Shown here one piece after another: positions 14,206 to 23,253 of a stretch of DNA of 26,477 nucleotides. Within the stretch, counting starts at the first letter, position 1. Every line of letters starts with the position of its first letter. The stretch is from Candidatus Mediterraneibacter gallistercoris (GTDB lineage Bacteria; Bacillota_A; Clostridia; Lachnospirales; Lachnospiraceae), in NCBI GenBank assembly GCA_019119745.1, contig DWWI01000059.1, positions 1 to 26,477 on the forward strand. Direction: 5' to 3'. The notes beneath the pieces are model-generated. The model saw nothing but the letters and a program-made list of their open reading frames with translations, made no database searches and was not told the DNA's origin. A program made the position numbers and the translations under genes.

Positions 14206-15438
14206 TTATATCGTATCATCTTCTCCCGATGCCGCACGGCCCGCCACATAACCGCTGGCCCATGCAAATGTCAGGTTATATCCCCCGCACATGCCGTCTA
14301 CATCAAGGATTTCTCCTGCAAAATAAACCCCCGGCACGTAGACGGATTCCAGAGTCTTATGACTTATCTCCTCTGTATCTACGCCCCCGCAGCACACCTG
14401 CGCCTTATCGTACGGATTCGCCGCACAGATATGGACGCGGAAATTCTTGATCAGACCGGCGAGACATATGATCTCTTTTTCCGTAAGATCCCCGGCTTTT
14501 TTCTGACGGGGAATCTTGGAGAGCCGGATCCAGAGATCGCACAGTTTCTTGTGAAAAAGTCCGATCAGAAACATCTCGGCGCTCTTAGCCGGCCGTGTCC
14601 CGGCCCGCGCCGCGAGAAATGCCGCCGTCTGATCTTCCGTAAAGTCCGTCATAAAATCAAGAACAGCTTCCGTCTCTTTTTTCTCATAGAGGAGCTTCGA
14701 AGCATACCGGCTCACCTGAAACACCGGAATTCCGGATATGCCGTAATCTGTCAGTTGAAGTTCTCCTGTCTCCTTTGCAATACATTTCCCTTCTGACCAT
14801 ATGGCCACTGAACCGTTTGCCCGGACACCTGCGATACTTTTAAAGAACTTTTCTTCGCACCTGAGCGCTGTGAGAGCCGGAAGAACCGGCACGATTCTGT
14901 GCCCAAGCTTTTTTGCCAGATCATACCCGGTGCCGTCGGATCCTGTGGAAGGAGCGGCTTTCGAACCCGCGCATAGGATCACCCGGTCAGCTTTCACCGG
15001 CTCACCGTCTGTCAGGATGGTAAACCCTTTCTTTACCGGCCGTATCTCCCGGCATTCAACACCTGTCCGTATATCCACCTTGAGCCTGTCAAGCTCCATC
15101 CGGAATGCGTCCAGTACCGCGGAAGCCTGATCCGAATTCGGATAAATATATCCGTTTCTGTTTTTTGAATATATCCCCAGCTGAAGGAAAAACGAGATTA
15201 CTGACTGCGCGTCAAACTGCTGTACAATCTCCCAGGGAAACAGAGGATCCTCGGAGTGATAGCAGACAGGTTCCTGATGAATATTGGTGAAGTTGCATCT
15301 TCCGTTTCCCGTGGAAAGAATTTTCTTCCCTATCCTGTCCCTGTGCTCCAGAAGGATCACACGCGCCCCGGCAGACGCCGCTGTCACGGCCGACATCATA
15401 CCGGAGGCACCTCCTCCGATCACTGCAACTGTTCTCAT
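14206..15438 (-). CDS. HI0933/YhiN-family flavoprotein (aminoacetone oxidase-type)
   Basis: 410-residue FAD-binding enzyme of the HI0933/YhiN family, in which some members oxidise aminoacetone; most are uncharacterised. The dinucleotide fold VAVIGGGASGMMSAVTAA starts at residue 4. The signature GKKILSTGNGRCNFTN follows near residue 35, and the C-terminal FAD segment is YFAGEILDVDGMCGGYNLTFAWASG. ATG at 15436-15438 has AAGGAGA 5 nt upstream; the open frame extends further but that part overlaps the ynbB stop. It follows ynbB by 43 nt. If it makes methylglyoxal from aminoacetone, the window would hold two methylglyoxal-related families, but that reaction is not shown for this protein. Confidence 0.88.
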   Translation of the reverse strand: MRTVAVIGGGASGMMSAVTAASAGARVILLEHRDRIGKKILSTGNGRCNFTNIHQEPVCYHSEDPLFPWEIVQQFDAQSVISFFLQLGIYSKNRNGYIYPNSDQASAVLDAFRMELDRLKVDIRTGVECREIRPVKKGFTILTDGEPVKADRVILCAGSKAAPSTGSDGTGYDLAKKLGHRIVPVLPALTALRCEEKFFKSIAGVRANGSVAIWSEGKCIAKETGELQLTDYGISGIPVFQVSRYASKLLYEKKETEAVLDFMTDFTEDQTAAFLAARAGTRPAKSAEMFLIGLFHKKLCDLWIRLSKIPRQKKAGDLTEKEIICLAGLIKNFRVHICAANPYDKAQVCCGGVDTEEISHKTLESVYVPGVYFAGEILDVDGMCGGYNLTFAWASGYVAGRAASGEDDTI

Positions 15439-15481
15439 ATCCGTCTCCTTTTCATTTTTTACTCTGTGTCTGTTTTTATTC

Positions 15482-16792
15482 TCAGATCTGACTGCGTACT
15501 TTTTCAATATCGACAACACCTTCGTCGATCATGCTCTGAAGCGATTTCAGAATTCCCAGCTTTGCATGATTCCACGTCAGCCCGCCCTGGAAATATACCG
15601 CATACGGCGGTTTGATCGGACCGTCCGCTGAAAGTTCTATAGAGGAGCCCTGTACAAACGCGCCGGCAGCCATGATCACATCACTGTCATATCCCGGCAT
15701 TGCCCAAGGCTCCGGGGTCACATAGCTGTCTACGGGCGCCGCGGCCTGTATTCCCTTACAGAACGCGATCACACCCTCTGCGCTGCCAAGAGTCACAGCC
15801 TGAATAATGTCATGACGTGATTCCCTTCCATCCGGGACAACGGCATATCCGAGATTTTCGTAAATATTTGCCGCAAACACAGCACCTTTTAACGCGCCGC
15901 ACACTACAGTCGGCGCAAGGAAGAATCCCTGGTAAAAAGACTGCATCACCCCAAGCGATGCTCCTACCTCTTTTCCCAGTCCCGGAGACGTAAGTCGATA
16001 AGCGCAGTTTTCAATCAGATCTTCTCTCCCTGCAATATATCCGCCGATAGGAGCAAGGCCTCCCCCCGGATTCTTTATCAGAGAGCCGACAATCATGTCC
16101 GCGCCCACATCACTTGGCTCTATGCGCTCTACAAATTCTCCGTAGCAGTTATCTACCATGCAGATTACATCCGGCCTTCTCTCCTTGATAAACGCGATAA
16201 GTTCACCGATCTTTTCTACAGAATAACTCGGACGGGTCTGGTATCCTTTCGAGCGCTGGATCGTTACCAGTTTCGTCCGTTCATTCAATGCCGCCTCAAT
16301 AGCCGGATAGTCAAAATATCCGTCTTCCAGAAGTTCCACCTGACGGTATGTGACTCCGTATTCAGCCAGCGAACCATTGGATGGTCGGATGCCGATCACT
16401 TCTTCCAGAGTATCATACGGTTTTCCCACAGGGGAGAGAAGTTCATCTCCAGGACGCAGATTTGCCGCAAGGGCAAGCGCCAGAGCATGAGTTCCGCATG
16501 TGATCTGGGGACGCACAAGAGCCGCTTCTGCGTGGAATGTAGATGCATACACAGCTTCCAGGGTATCTCTTCCCATATCGTTATATCCATATCCGCTGAC
16601 ATAATTAAAACATCCTTCACTGACACGGTTCTCCTGCATAGCTTTTATAACTTTCAGCTGGTTATACTCTGCTGTCTCATCAAACTGCCGGAAACGTTCT
16701 TTCAAGCTTTGCTCGATCTTCTGTCCGTATGCCCAGACATCGGCAGAAATACCAAGCTGTTCATACATATATCGTGATTCTGTATTTTCCAT
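15482..16792 (-). CDS. ynbB: Methionine gamma-lyase family PLP enzyme (YnbB type)
   Basis: 436-residue PLP-dependent enzyme of the Cys/Met-metabolism superfamily, COG4100 group, often annotated as methionine gamma-lyase or aluminium-resistance protein; the true substrate is uncertain. The PLP lysine is expected at Lys240 in GSLIKNPGGGLAP. The phosphate-binding region is SGTHALALALAA-like (CGTHALALALAA, 99-110), and the aspartate contacting the PLP ring nitrogen lies in CMVDNCYGEF (Asp214). ATG at 16790-16792 has AAAGGAAG upstream. It lies 30 nt after miaA; the mutS-mutL-miaA-ynbB order is common in Firmicutes. Confidence 0.9.
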   Translation of the reverse strand: MENTESRYMYEQLGISADVWAYGQKIEQSLKERFRQFDETAEYNQLKVIKAMQENRVSEGCFNYVSGYGYNDMGRDTLEAVYASTFHAEAALVRPQITCGTHALALALAANLRPGDELLSPVGKPYDTLEEVIGIRPSNGSLAEYGVTYRQVELLEDGYFDYPAIEAALNERTKLVTIQRSKGYQTRPSYSVEKIGELIAFIKERRPDVICMVDNCYGEFVERIEPSDVGADMIVGSLIKNPGGGLAPIGGYIAGREDLIENCAYRLTSPGLGKEVGASLGVMQSFYQGFFLAPTVVCGALKGAVFAANIYENLGYAVVPDGRESRHDIIQAVTLGSAEGVIAFCKGIQAAAPVDSYVTPEPWAMPGYDSDVIMAAGAFVQGSSIELSADGPIKPPYAVYFQGGLTWNHAKLGILKSLQSMIDEGVVDIEKVRSQI

Positions 16793-16822
16793 CTGTCTCT
16801 TCCTTTATCTATCTCTTTTTAT

Positions 16823-17773
16823 TTATATGATTTCTTTCTCTCTTAAACATCCCAGCATAAAGTCCATAATCTTCTCCCCATTCTGTCCGATTACAGACTT
16901 ATCTGCCCAGATCACGTCCCTCTCCCGCTTAAACCATGTGAGCTGGCGCTTTGCGAAATGACGGGTATCCCGCTTAATGATACGTACCGCTTCCTCAAGG
17001 GGATATTCTCCCTCCAGATATGCATAGAGTTCCTTGTAGCCCAGTCCCTGCATTGCCGTGGAATCTTTCCGGACGCCCCGTTCTTTCAGGTAACGCACCT
17101 CATCCAGAAGTCCCTGTTCCATCATCAGATCCACTCTCCGGTCAATCTGTTCATAAATCCGGCCGCGTTCATCCGTCAGCACAAAATAGGCATAATTATA
17201 AGGTGATTCCTTCTGACGCTGCGTCTTGTTATGATCGGAGATCTTCTTACCGGTCTGATGATAAAATTCAAGCGCGCGGATGATCCGTTTGATATTGCGC
17301 GGATGAATTTCCTCTGCCGCCCCGGGATCCACTCTCTCCAGCATTTCATAAAGTTCAGAAGCTCCTTTCTCATCAGACGTCTTCTGTTCCAGTTCCCGTC
17401 TGTATGATTCATCACCGTCATTTTCTGTAAAATCTATGTCGTAGAGGAGCGCCTGAATATAGAAACCGGTTCCTCCGACTATTAGAGGGATCTTTCCCTT
17501 CTCCCAGATACTGCCGGCGGCTTCCTTCGCCATCTGCTGGAAACGGACCACATTAAACTCCTCCTCCGGCTCCAGCACATCTACAAGATAATGAGGAATT
17601 CCGCACATCTCCTCTCTTGTGATCTTGGCAGATCCGATATCCATATGACGGTATACCTGCATTGAGTCTGCCGATATGATCTCCGCTCCGGCGGCTTCCG
17701 CCAGACGGATCGAGAGCGCGGTCTTTCCCACTGCCGTGGGTCCCGCAAGTATGATAAGTGGTTTTCTGTTCAT
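16823..17773 (-). CDS. miaA: tRNA dimethylallyltransferase MiaA
   Basis: 316-residue enzyme that adds the dimethylallyl group of DMAPP to N6 of A37 in tRNAs reading codons that begin with U. The P-loop GPTAVGKT is at 11-18, followed by AEIISADSMQVYRHMDIGSAKI. Downstream blocks are PHYLVDVLEPEEEFNV, IPLIVGGTGFYIQALLYDID, RNIKRIIRALEFYHQTGK, TAMQGLGYKEL and TRHFAKRQLTWFKR. Length is normal. ATG at 17771-17773 has GAGAGGAG 6 nt upstream. It starts 26 nt after mutL, consistent with co-transcription in a repair and translation-fidelity cluster. Confidence 0.97.
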   Translation of the reverse strand: MNRKPLIILAGPTAVGKTALSIRLAEAAGAEIISADSMQVYRHMDIGSAKITREEMCGIPHYLVDVLEPEEEFNVVRFQQMAKEAAGSIWEKGKIPLIVGGTGFYIQALLYDIDFTENDGDESYRRELEQKTSDEKGASELYEMLERVDPGAAEEIHPRNIKRIIRALEFYHQTGKKISDHNKTQRQKESPYNYAYFVLTDERGRIYEQIDRRVDLMMEQGLLDEVRYLKERGVRKDSTAMQGLGYKELYAYLEGEYPLEEAVRIIKRDTRHFAKRQLTWFKRERDVIWADKSVIGQNGEKIMDFMLGCLREKEII

Positions 17774-17799
17774 GACATACTCCTCTCATTCTCAGGCTG

Positions 17800-19893
17800 C
17801 TACACGATCCTCTTGAATTTCTTTTCCAGTTCTCTTTTTGTCATCGCAATGATCGTAGGTCTTCCGTGCGGGCAGTGATACGGATTATCCAGCGTAAGCA
17901 GCTCGCCGATCAGCGCGTCTACCTCCTGTGCGGAGAGACGATTGTTGCCTTTGACAGCGGCTTTACATGACATGGATGCTACTTTCTCATCGATCAGTTC
18001 CGGCGTCATAGTAGTAGAAATACCGTCCGCAAGGTCATCGAGCATCTCTATCAGAAGTTCTTTTTTCGCAATTCCGAACAGATTGTCCGGTACCGCCCTG
18101 ACCGCATACTCTTCACCGCCGAAGGGTTCGATCTCAAAACCGATGCGCTTAAACCGGTCCATATTCGCTTCCAGAAGTTCTGCCTCCTGCATGGACAAAG
18201 AGAGAATGATCGGCGGGCTTAAATACTGCGAGGTAAACTCTCGTGTCTTCATTCCTTTGAGAGTACGTTCATAGAGGACTCTCTCGTGCGCCGCATGCTG
18301 GTCTATGATATAAAGGCTGTCCTGATACTGGACAAGCCAGTACGTGTCGAACACCTGCCCGATCAGTTTATACTCCGCGCGGACGTCCCGTTTCAGGAAA
18401 TTCTCCTCAAACAGATCCAACTGCCGGGGCTTTTCCTGCGCCGGTTTTTCTGCTTTCGCAGAATCCGTCTCTGCTGTGCGGGATGCCGTTTCTACTGCGC
18501 GGGATGCCGTTTCTGCTGCGCGGGATGCCGTTTCCGCTGTGCGGGACGGCTCTGTATCACCTGTCCGGTTCTCTGCCGTCTGCGCATTGTACACTGCCGC
18601 TTCCCTGATACGGTCTGCCTGCTCTTCCTGTCGGTAGATGCCGCTTTTATCTGATACTTCTGCGGAGGATGCCCTGTTATGATATGCCATAACACGTTCG
18701 CGCATCTTACGGATAAAGTAATCCTCATCACGGACTTCTTTTTTCTCCGGAATATCCTGGCTGTCCGCGGGACGGACTTTCTCCGGAACATTTCCGGATG
18801 CTCTGGGCTTTAAAAGGAACGGACTTGCTTTCGGTTTCCTGTTCTCTGCTTCTTTTTCTGTGCCGGATGCCACCGGATCCGGTACATCCGCCTGCTGGAT
18901 CAGTTCCGGCTCCAGCAGTCTTCTGTGGACACCCTCAAATACTGTGTTATAGACGTCCTGTTGTCTCTGAAATCTGAGCTCCATCTTCGTCGGATGGACG
19001 TTGACGTCGATCTGCTCTCCGTCCACATGGAAATGAAGCACGGCAAACGGAAATTTATGCTGCATCGTAAAGTCCCGGTATGCATCTTCCAGGGACTTGG
19101 ATATCATAGGACTTTTTACATAACGCCCGTTTACAAAAAAGTTCTCAAAGTTGCGGTTTCCTCTGGTGATCACGGGCTTTCCGAGATATCCGGTAATCCT
19201 CAGTCCACCTTTTTCATAATCGATATCCAGAAGATTGGCGGCTACATCCCGTCCGTATACGTTATAAATTACATCTTTGAGCTTTCCGCTTCCCGAAGTG
19301 CGAAGTTTCTCCTGTCCGTTATTCAGAAAGATAAATGCCACTTCCGGATGCGAAAGCGCCAGATGCATAAGAAGGTCCTGGACATGTCCCGCCTCCGTCA
19401 TAGGAGTCTTTAAAAATTTTCTTCTTGCAGGAACATTGTAAAAAAGCTGGCGCACAAGAAATGTTGTGCCATTGGGCGCTCCTGTTTCTTCAATGGATAT
19501 CTCTTTTCCTCCCTCAATGACATACCGGGTGCCCAGCTCCTCCTCCGCGGTTTTTGTGATCAGCTCTGTCTGTGTCACGGCAGCGATACTGGAGAGAGCT
19601 TCTCCTCTGAATCCGAGAGAACTGATATGGGAAAGATCCTCCACACTGTTTATCTTACTTGTAGAATGGCGCAGAAAAGCACTTCTTACTTCCTCATGTG
19701 CGATTCCGCATCCATTATCCATAATTCGTATCAGTGAAATACCGCCCTCTTTGATCTCTACAGTCACGGACGTGGCACCTGCATCAATCGCATTTTCCAC
19801 CAGTTCTTTCACAATTGAAGCAGGACGCTCGATCACCTCACCGGCGGCGATCTTGTCGATCGTCACCTGATCCAGTACATGTATGTGGGGCAT
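17800..19893 (-). CDS. mutL: DNA mismatch repair protein MutL (endonuclease type)
   Basis: 697-residue GHKL ATPase that couples MutS mismatch recognition to strand incision. The N-terminal ATPase motifs are IAAGEVIERPASIVKELVENAIDAGA, MDNGCGI and SSLGFRGEAL. The C-terminal endonuclease motif DQHAAHERVLYE is at 531-542 and the late metal-site motif CPHGRP is at about 674-679, so this MutL should nick DNA itself, as in organisms lacking MutH. The linker (about 335-505) is low in complexity and contains a 7-residue repeat, (A/V)ETASRx, at about 451-477. It ends in QLDLF (491-495), a consensus sliding-clamp-binding motif. ATG at 19891-19893 has AAAGGAG upstream. It lies 18 nt after mutS. Confidence 0.97.
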   Translation of the reverse strand: MPHIHVLDQVTIDKIAAGEVIERPASIVKELVENAIDAGATSVTVEIKEGGISLIRIMDNGCGIAHEEVRSAFLRHSTSKINSVEDLSHISSLGFRGEALSSIAAVTQTELITKTAEEELGTRYVIEGGKEISIEETGAPNGTTFLVRQLFYNVPARRKFLKTPMTEAGHVQDLLMHLALSHPEVAFIFLNNGQEKLRTSGSGKLKDVIYNVYGRDVAANLLDIDYEKGGLRITGYLGKPVITRGNRNFENFFVNGRYVKSPMISKSLEDAYRDFTMQHKFPFAVLHFHVDGEQIDVNVHPTKMELRFQRQQDVYNTVFEGVHRRLLEPELIQQADVPDPVASGTEKEAENRKPKASPFLLKPRASGNVPEKVRPADSQDIPEKKEVRDEDYFIRKMRERVMAYHNRASSAEVSDKSGIYRQEEQADRIREAAVYNAQTAENRTGDTEPSRTAETASRAAETASRAVETASRTAETDSAKAEKPAQEKPRQLDLFEENFLKRDVRAEYKLIGQVFDTYWLVQYQDSLYIIDQHAAHERVLYERTLKGMKTREFTSQYLSPPIILSLSMQEAELLEANMDRFKRIGFEIEPFGGEEYAVRAVPDNLFGIAKKELLIEMLDDLADGISTTMTPELIDEKVASMSCKAAVKGNNRLSAQEVDALIGELLTLDNPYHCPHGRPTIIAMTKRELEKKFKRIV
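18470..18553 (-). repeat. 21-bp in-frame tandem repeat in the MutL linker
   Basis: Three near-identical 21-bp units (18470-18490, 18491-18511, 18512-18532) and a decayed fourth (18533-18553). On the plus strand the units share the core gcgggatgccgtttc, with one or two base differences each. Each unit encodes seven residues (ETASRxx type), so gain or loss of units keeps the frame. Confidence 0.85.
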
Positions 19894-19911
19894 ATCTGTC
19901 TCCTTTCTGCC

Positions 19912-22563
19912 TTACCATCTGTTTTTCAGCTTATTCTGCAGACGGTAAATTGTGTTCAGCGCGTCAATCGGCGTCATATTACCTACGTCCAGATTTTTAA
20001 GCTCTTCAAGGACGTCGTCATCTTTCACCGTATCAAACAGCGACATCTGGGCAATGTCCACCTCGTCATATTTCTTCGCTTTCGGCTTCTTCTTAGATAC
20101 TTTATCTTTTGTTGCGATCTCACTGACCCGCGTAGTAATGTCCTCCTCGCTGAGTTCTTCCACGATCTCTTTTGCACGGTTGATCACAAGGTCGGGCACT
20201 CCTGCCAGCTTTGCCACCTGGATACCATAACTCTTGTCAGCGCCGCCTTTAACGATCTTTCTCAGGAAAACGATATCGTCTCCCTTTTCTTTGACGGCAA
20301 TGCAGTAATTATTTACATTATCGATCTTTCCCTCCAGCTCGGTCAGTTCATGATAGTGGGTGGCGAACAGGGTCTTTGCTCCGAGCAGGCGGCTGTCGCT
20401 GATATATTCCACTACAGCCCAGGCAATAGAGAGCCCGTCGAAAGTGCTTGTTCCTCTTCCTATCTCGTCAAGGATCAACAGGCTCTTTGACGTGGCGTTT
20501 CTCAGGATATTCGCCACTTCCGTCATCTCCACCATGAAAGTACTCTGCCCGGAGGCGAGATCGTCCGAAGCGCCTACTCTCGTAAATATCCTGTCCGAGA
20601 TCCCGATGTTGGCGCTCTTTGCAGGCACAAATGAGCCTACCTGGGCCATCAGGGCGATCAGCGCGGTCTGCCGCATGTAAGTAGACTTTCCCGCCATATT
20701 CGGACCTGTAATAATGGAGATCCTGTGTTTTTTATCATCCAGGTATGTATCGTTGGCTATAAACATGTCGTTCGGGATCATCCGCTCCACTACCGGATGC
20801 CTTCCCTCTTTGATGTCGATCACACCTTTTTCATTGATCTTCGGCCGCACATAATTATTCCGTTCCGCCACCAGGGCAAGGGAAGCAAAAACATCCAGGG
20901 CAGCCACTGCTTTCGCCGTCTGCTGGATCCGTTCTACCTCCGCCGCGGTCTTGTTCCTGACATCCGTATAGATCTCATACTCCAGGGCATAAAGCTTATC
21001 CTCCGCCCCCAGGATCATATCTTCAAGTTCTTTTAATTCGGGCGTAATATAGCGTTCCGCATTAGCCAGTGTCTGCTTGCGCGTATAATATTCCGGTACA
21101 AGATCTTTATATGAGTTGGTAACTTCAAGATAATAGCCGAATACTTTATTATACTTGATCCTTAAGTTCTTGATTCCGGTCTTTTCCCTCTCATCATTCT
21201 CAAGTTTTGCCAGCCAGTCCTTGCCGTCAGACTTCGCACGGCGCAGTTTATCCACCTCTTCGTTAAAGCCGTCCCGGATAATGTTCCCTTCTTTCATGGC
21301 AATGGGCGGCTCTTCGCGTATTGCATTTGTGATCAGTGAACACAGATCCTCAAGAGGATCCAGTTCATCCATGATTGATTTCAGAAGATCACACTGCATA
21401 TCCTGGAGAATATACCGGATAGGCGGAAGCATTTCCAGAGAGGTACGGAAAGCCGTCAGGTCACGCGGGTTCGCCGTACCGTATGTGATCTTCGTGATCA
21501 GACGTTCAAGATCATAGACCGGTGACAGGTACTCTCTCAGCTCTTCCCGCGAAATTGCCTGTTCTTTTAACTCCTGCACCGCATCCAGACGTCTTTCGAT
21601 CTCTTTTTTGTCTATCAGAGGCTGTTCCACAAATTTGCGCAGCATCCGCGCCCCCATAGCTGTCTTTGTCTTGTCAAGAACCCACAGCAGGGAACCTCTT
21701 TTCTGCTTTTCCCTTAATGTCTCACACAATTCCAGATTTCGTCTGGTGGAGCTGTCAAGCATCATATACTTCCCGGAAGTGTAGGGTGTAATATGAGTCA
21801 GATTGGAAAGATTATTCTTCTGTGTCTCGAGAAGGTACTGCAGAAGCGCGCCGGCACTGATGACTCCGCAGTCGTAGTCTGCAAGGCCGAGACCGGCAAA
21901 AGAAGATACTTTAAAATGATCCAGAAGCTTCTGTCTGCATACTGCATCATCAAAATACCATGCATCCAGCGAGTATATCGTGATTCCCAGCCGGTCTTTC
22001 ATTCCTTCCAGATCCATACCGCTCATATAGAACGCTTCATTGCAGATGATCTCAGACGGAGAGAACCGGTAGATCTCATCCATCAGCTTCGCGCCGTCCT
22101 CAATCTCGGTCACAAAGTAATCCCCTGTCGTGATATCAGCCACAGAGACTCCGTAACGGTCCGCAATATAGACAATACACATGATGTAATTGTTCTTTGA
22201 CTCATCCAGCGCCTGAGTATCCAGGTTCGTGCCCGGCGTGACGATACGGACAACCTCACGTTTTACAATTCCTTTGGCAGTCTTCGGATCTTCCACCTGC
22301 TCGCAGATTGCTACTTTGTAGCCTTTGGAGACGAGCTTATTGAGATAGCTCTCCACAGCATGATAAGGGACACCGCACATGGGTGCCCTCTCCTCCTGTC
22401 CGCAGTTCTTTCCGGTCAGCGTAATCTCCAGTTCCCGGGACGCGGTAAGCGCATCATCAAAGAACATCTCATAAAAATCACCTAATCTATAGAACAGAAT
22501 GCAGTCCTGATACTGGGATTTTGTCTCCATATACTGTTTCATCATTGGTGTTAATTCAGCCAC
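19912..22563 (-). CDS. mutS: DNA mismatch repair protein MutS
   Basis: 883-residue MutS1-type mismatch sensor. The mismatch-reading Phe-x-Glu is at 30-32 (GDFYEMF). Walker A GPNMAGKST is at about 620-628, the signature SGQSTFMVEM at 671-680 and Walker B LLILDEIGRGTSTFDG at 695-710. Near the C-terminus DIAQMSLFD contains QMSLF (839-843), a sliding-clamp-binding consensus, followed by the helix-turn-helix dimerisation segment TPIDALNTIYRLQNKLK. The start is GTG at 22561-22563, 7 nt after AAAGGAG; an ATG one base earlier is out of frame and stops after four codons. A good promoter lies 75-100 bp upstream. First gene of the mutS-mutL-miaA-ynbB block. Confidence 0.97.
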   Translation of the reverse strand: MAELTPMMKQYMETKSQYQDCILFYRLGDFYEMFFDDALTASRELEITLTGKNCGQEERAPMCGVPYHAVESYLNKLVSKGYKVAICEQVEDPKTAKGIVKREVVRIVTPGTNLDTQALDESKNNYIMCIVYIADRYGVSVADITTGDYFVTEIEDGAKLMDEIYRFSPSEIICNEAFYMSGMDLEGMKDRLGITIYSLDAWYFDDAVCRQKLLDHFKVSSFAGLGLADYDCGVISAGALLQYLLETQKNNLSNLTHITPYTSGKYMMLDSSTRRNLELCETLREKQKRGSLLWVLDKTKTAMGARMLRKFVEQPLIDKKEIERRLDAVQELKEQAISREELREYLSPVYDLERLITKITYGTANPRDLTAFRTSLEMLPPIRYILQDMQCDLLKSIMDELDPLEDLCSLITNAIREEPPIAMKEGNIIRDGFNEEVDKLRRAKSDGKDWLAKLENDEREKTGIKNLRIKYNKVFGYYLEVTNSYKDLVPEYYTRKQTLANAERYITPELKELEDMILGAEDKLYALEYEIYTDVRNKTAAEVERIQQTAKAVAALDVFASLALVAERNNYVRPKINEKGVIDIKEGRHPVVERMIPNDMFIANDTYLDDKKHRISIITGPNMAGKSTYMRQTALIALMAQVGSFVPAKSANIGISDRIFTRVGASDDLASGQSTFMVEMTEVANILRNATSKSLLILDEIGRGTSTFDGLSIAWAVVEYISDSRLLGAKTLFATHYHELTELEGKIDNVNNYCIAVKEKGDDIVFLRKIVKGGADKSYGIQVAKLAGVPDLVINRAKEIVEELSEEDITTRVSEIATKDKVSKKKPKAKKYDEVDIAQMSLFDTVKDDDVLEELKNLDVGNMTPIDALNTIYRLQNKLKNRW

Positions 22564-22636
22564 ATTTATACTCCTTTACTATATCTGTAACCTGTTTTTC
22601 TTATTCAATAAAAATCGACAAATTTTCCGCGGATGT

Positions 22637-22665
22637 ATTATATCATTTTTGAGAATTCACTTCAA
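22637..22665 (-). promoter_or_regulatory. Sigma-A-type promoter for mutS block
   Basis: On the minus strand TTGAAG (22660-22665), 17 bp spacer, perfect TATAAT (22637-22642). Predicted transcription start near 22630, giving a leader of about 65 nt before the mutS GTG. This is the best promoter match in the window. Confidence 0.8.
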
Positions 22666-22703
22666 CTTTGATTTCAATGTCCGTTGTTCACTGCCCTGTA
22701 CAT

Positions 22704-23120
22704 TCAAAGCACATGGAACTCCGGCATTTTCTCTCCATATAGAAAATGGAGCAGATATCCGCTCAAAAGGATTCCCACAACACATAGTCCGGAAAATATA
22801 ACAGTGAACGGAAGGCATATCTGACCCATCACCTGAAAAGGCTGATCCGTATAATCCCATACATTCCAGTGCATGATCTTATTCACAAAAATCCCCGTTA
22901 TAAATTCACAGGAAGTCACAAAGACCACGCTCCAAAGCACCTGTTTCCACAAAGGCGCGCTCCACCCGGTCCAGATACCCTGCTGGGCGAAGAACACCAG
23001 ACAGATTCCGCCCAGAAGAAACATAGACCAGTGTGAAAAGCCTCTGAATATCATTTCAAAAGAATAATAAAGAGTTCCTCCCAGCGCCCACAAGAATAAA
23101 TATTCGCTCAGTCGTTTCAC
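22704..23120 (-). CDS. CmpB-like integral membrane protein (putative ABC-type permease family)
   Basis: 138-residue hydrophobic protein with about four membrane segments (about 5-25, 30-50, 57-79, 97-120). It resembles the ABC_trans_CmpB family (PF06541, COG4905), whose name is historical and whose function is unknown. Supporting sequence: the WNVWDYTDQPFQVMGQICLPFTVIF block and an early GGTLYYSFEMIFR helix. No ATP-binding partner is encoded nearby. The start is GTG at 23118-23120, with AGAGGG 8 nt upstream. It lies between rarA and mutS in the same direction, with gaps of about 130-140 bp on both sides, and may be its own transcript or read on from rarA. Confidence 0.8.
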   Translation of the reverse strand: MKRLSEYLFLWALGGTLYYSFEMIFRGFSHWSMFLLGGICLVFFAQQGIWTGWSAPLWKQVLWSVVFVTSCEFITGIFVNKIMHWNVWDYTDQPFQVMGQICLPFTVIFSGLCVVGILLSGYLLHFLYGEKMPEFHVL

Positions 23121-23253
23121 AGTAAGTACCCTCTCTGTTTTGTATTCAATATTTCCTGCCGCCTGCTCTTCGCAGTAAACACTTATGAATAGTCTGAGCC
23201 TTTTTCGGGCAATTTATAAGTGGAAATGACTGACTCCTTTTACAGATCCGAAA

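Noticed and set aside
14017..15615. Long plus-strand open frames (for example 14017-14796 and 15256-15615)
   Set aside because: They lie antisense to well-supported flavoprotein and ynbB genes, have no family resemblance and no ribosome sites; they reflect codon bias of the opposite strand.
19879..20490. 203-codon plus-strand open frame opposite mutS
   Set aside because: Antisense to the conserved ATPase end of mutS, composition Phe/Ile/Ser-rich as expected for a shadow, no recognisable motif.
22561..22575. Out-of-frame ATG one base before the mutS GTG
   Set aside because: It stops after four codons; probably incidental, although it could slightly lower mutS initiation.
23180..23222. Inverted repeat CACTTAT/ATAAGTG with an inner GCC/GGC between rarA and the CmpB-like gene
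   Set aside because: Arms are separated by unpaired sequence and there is no U-run, so I cannot support a terminator; it could be chance in an A+T-rich gap.
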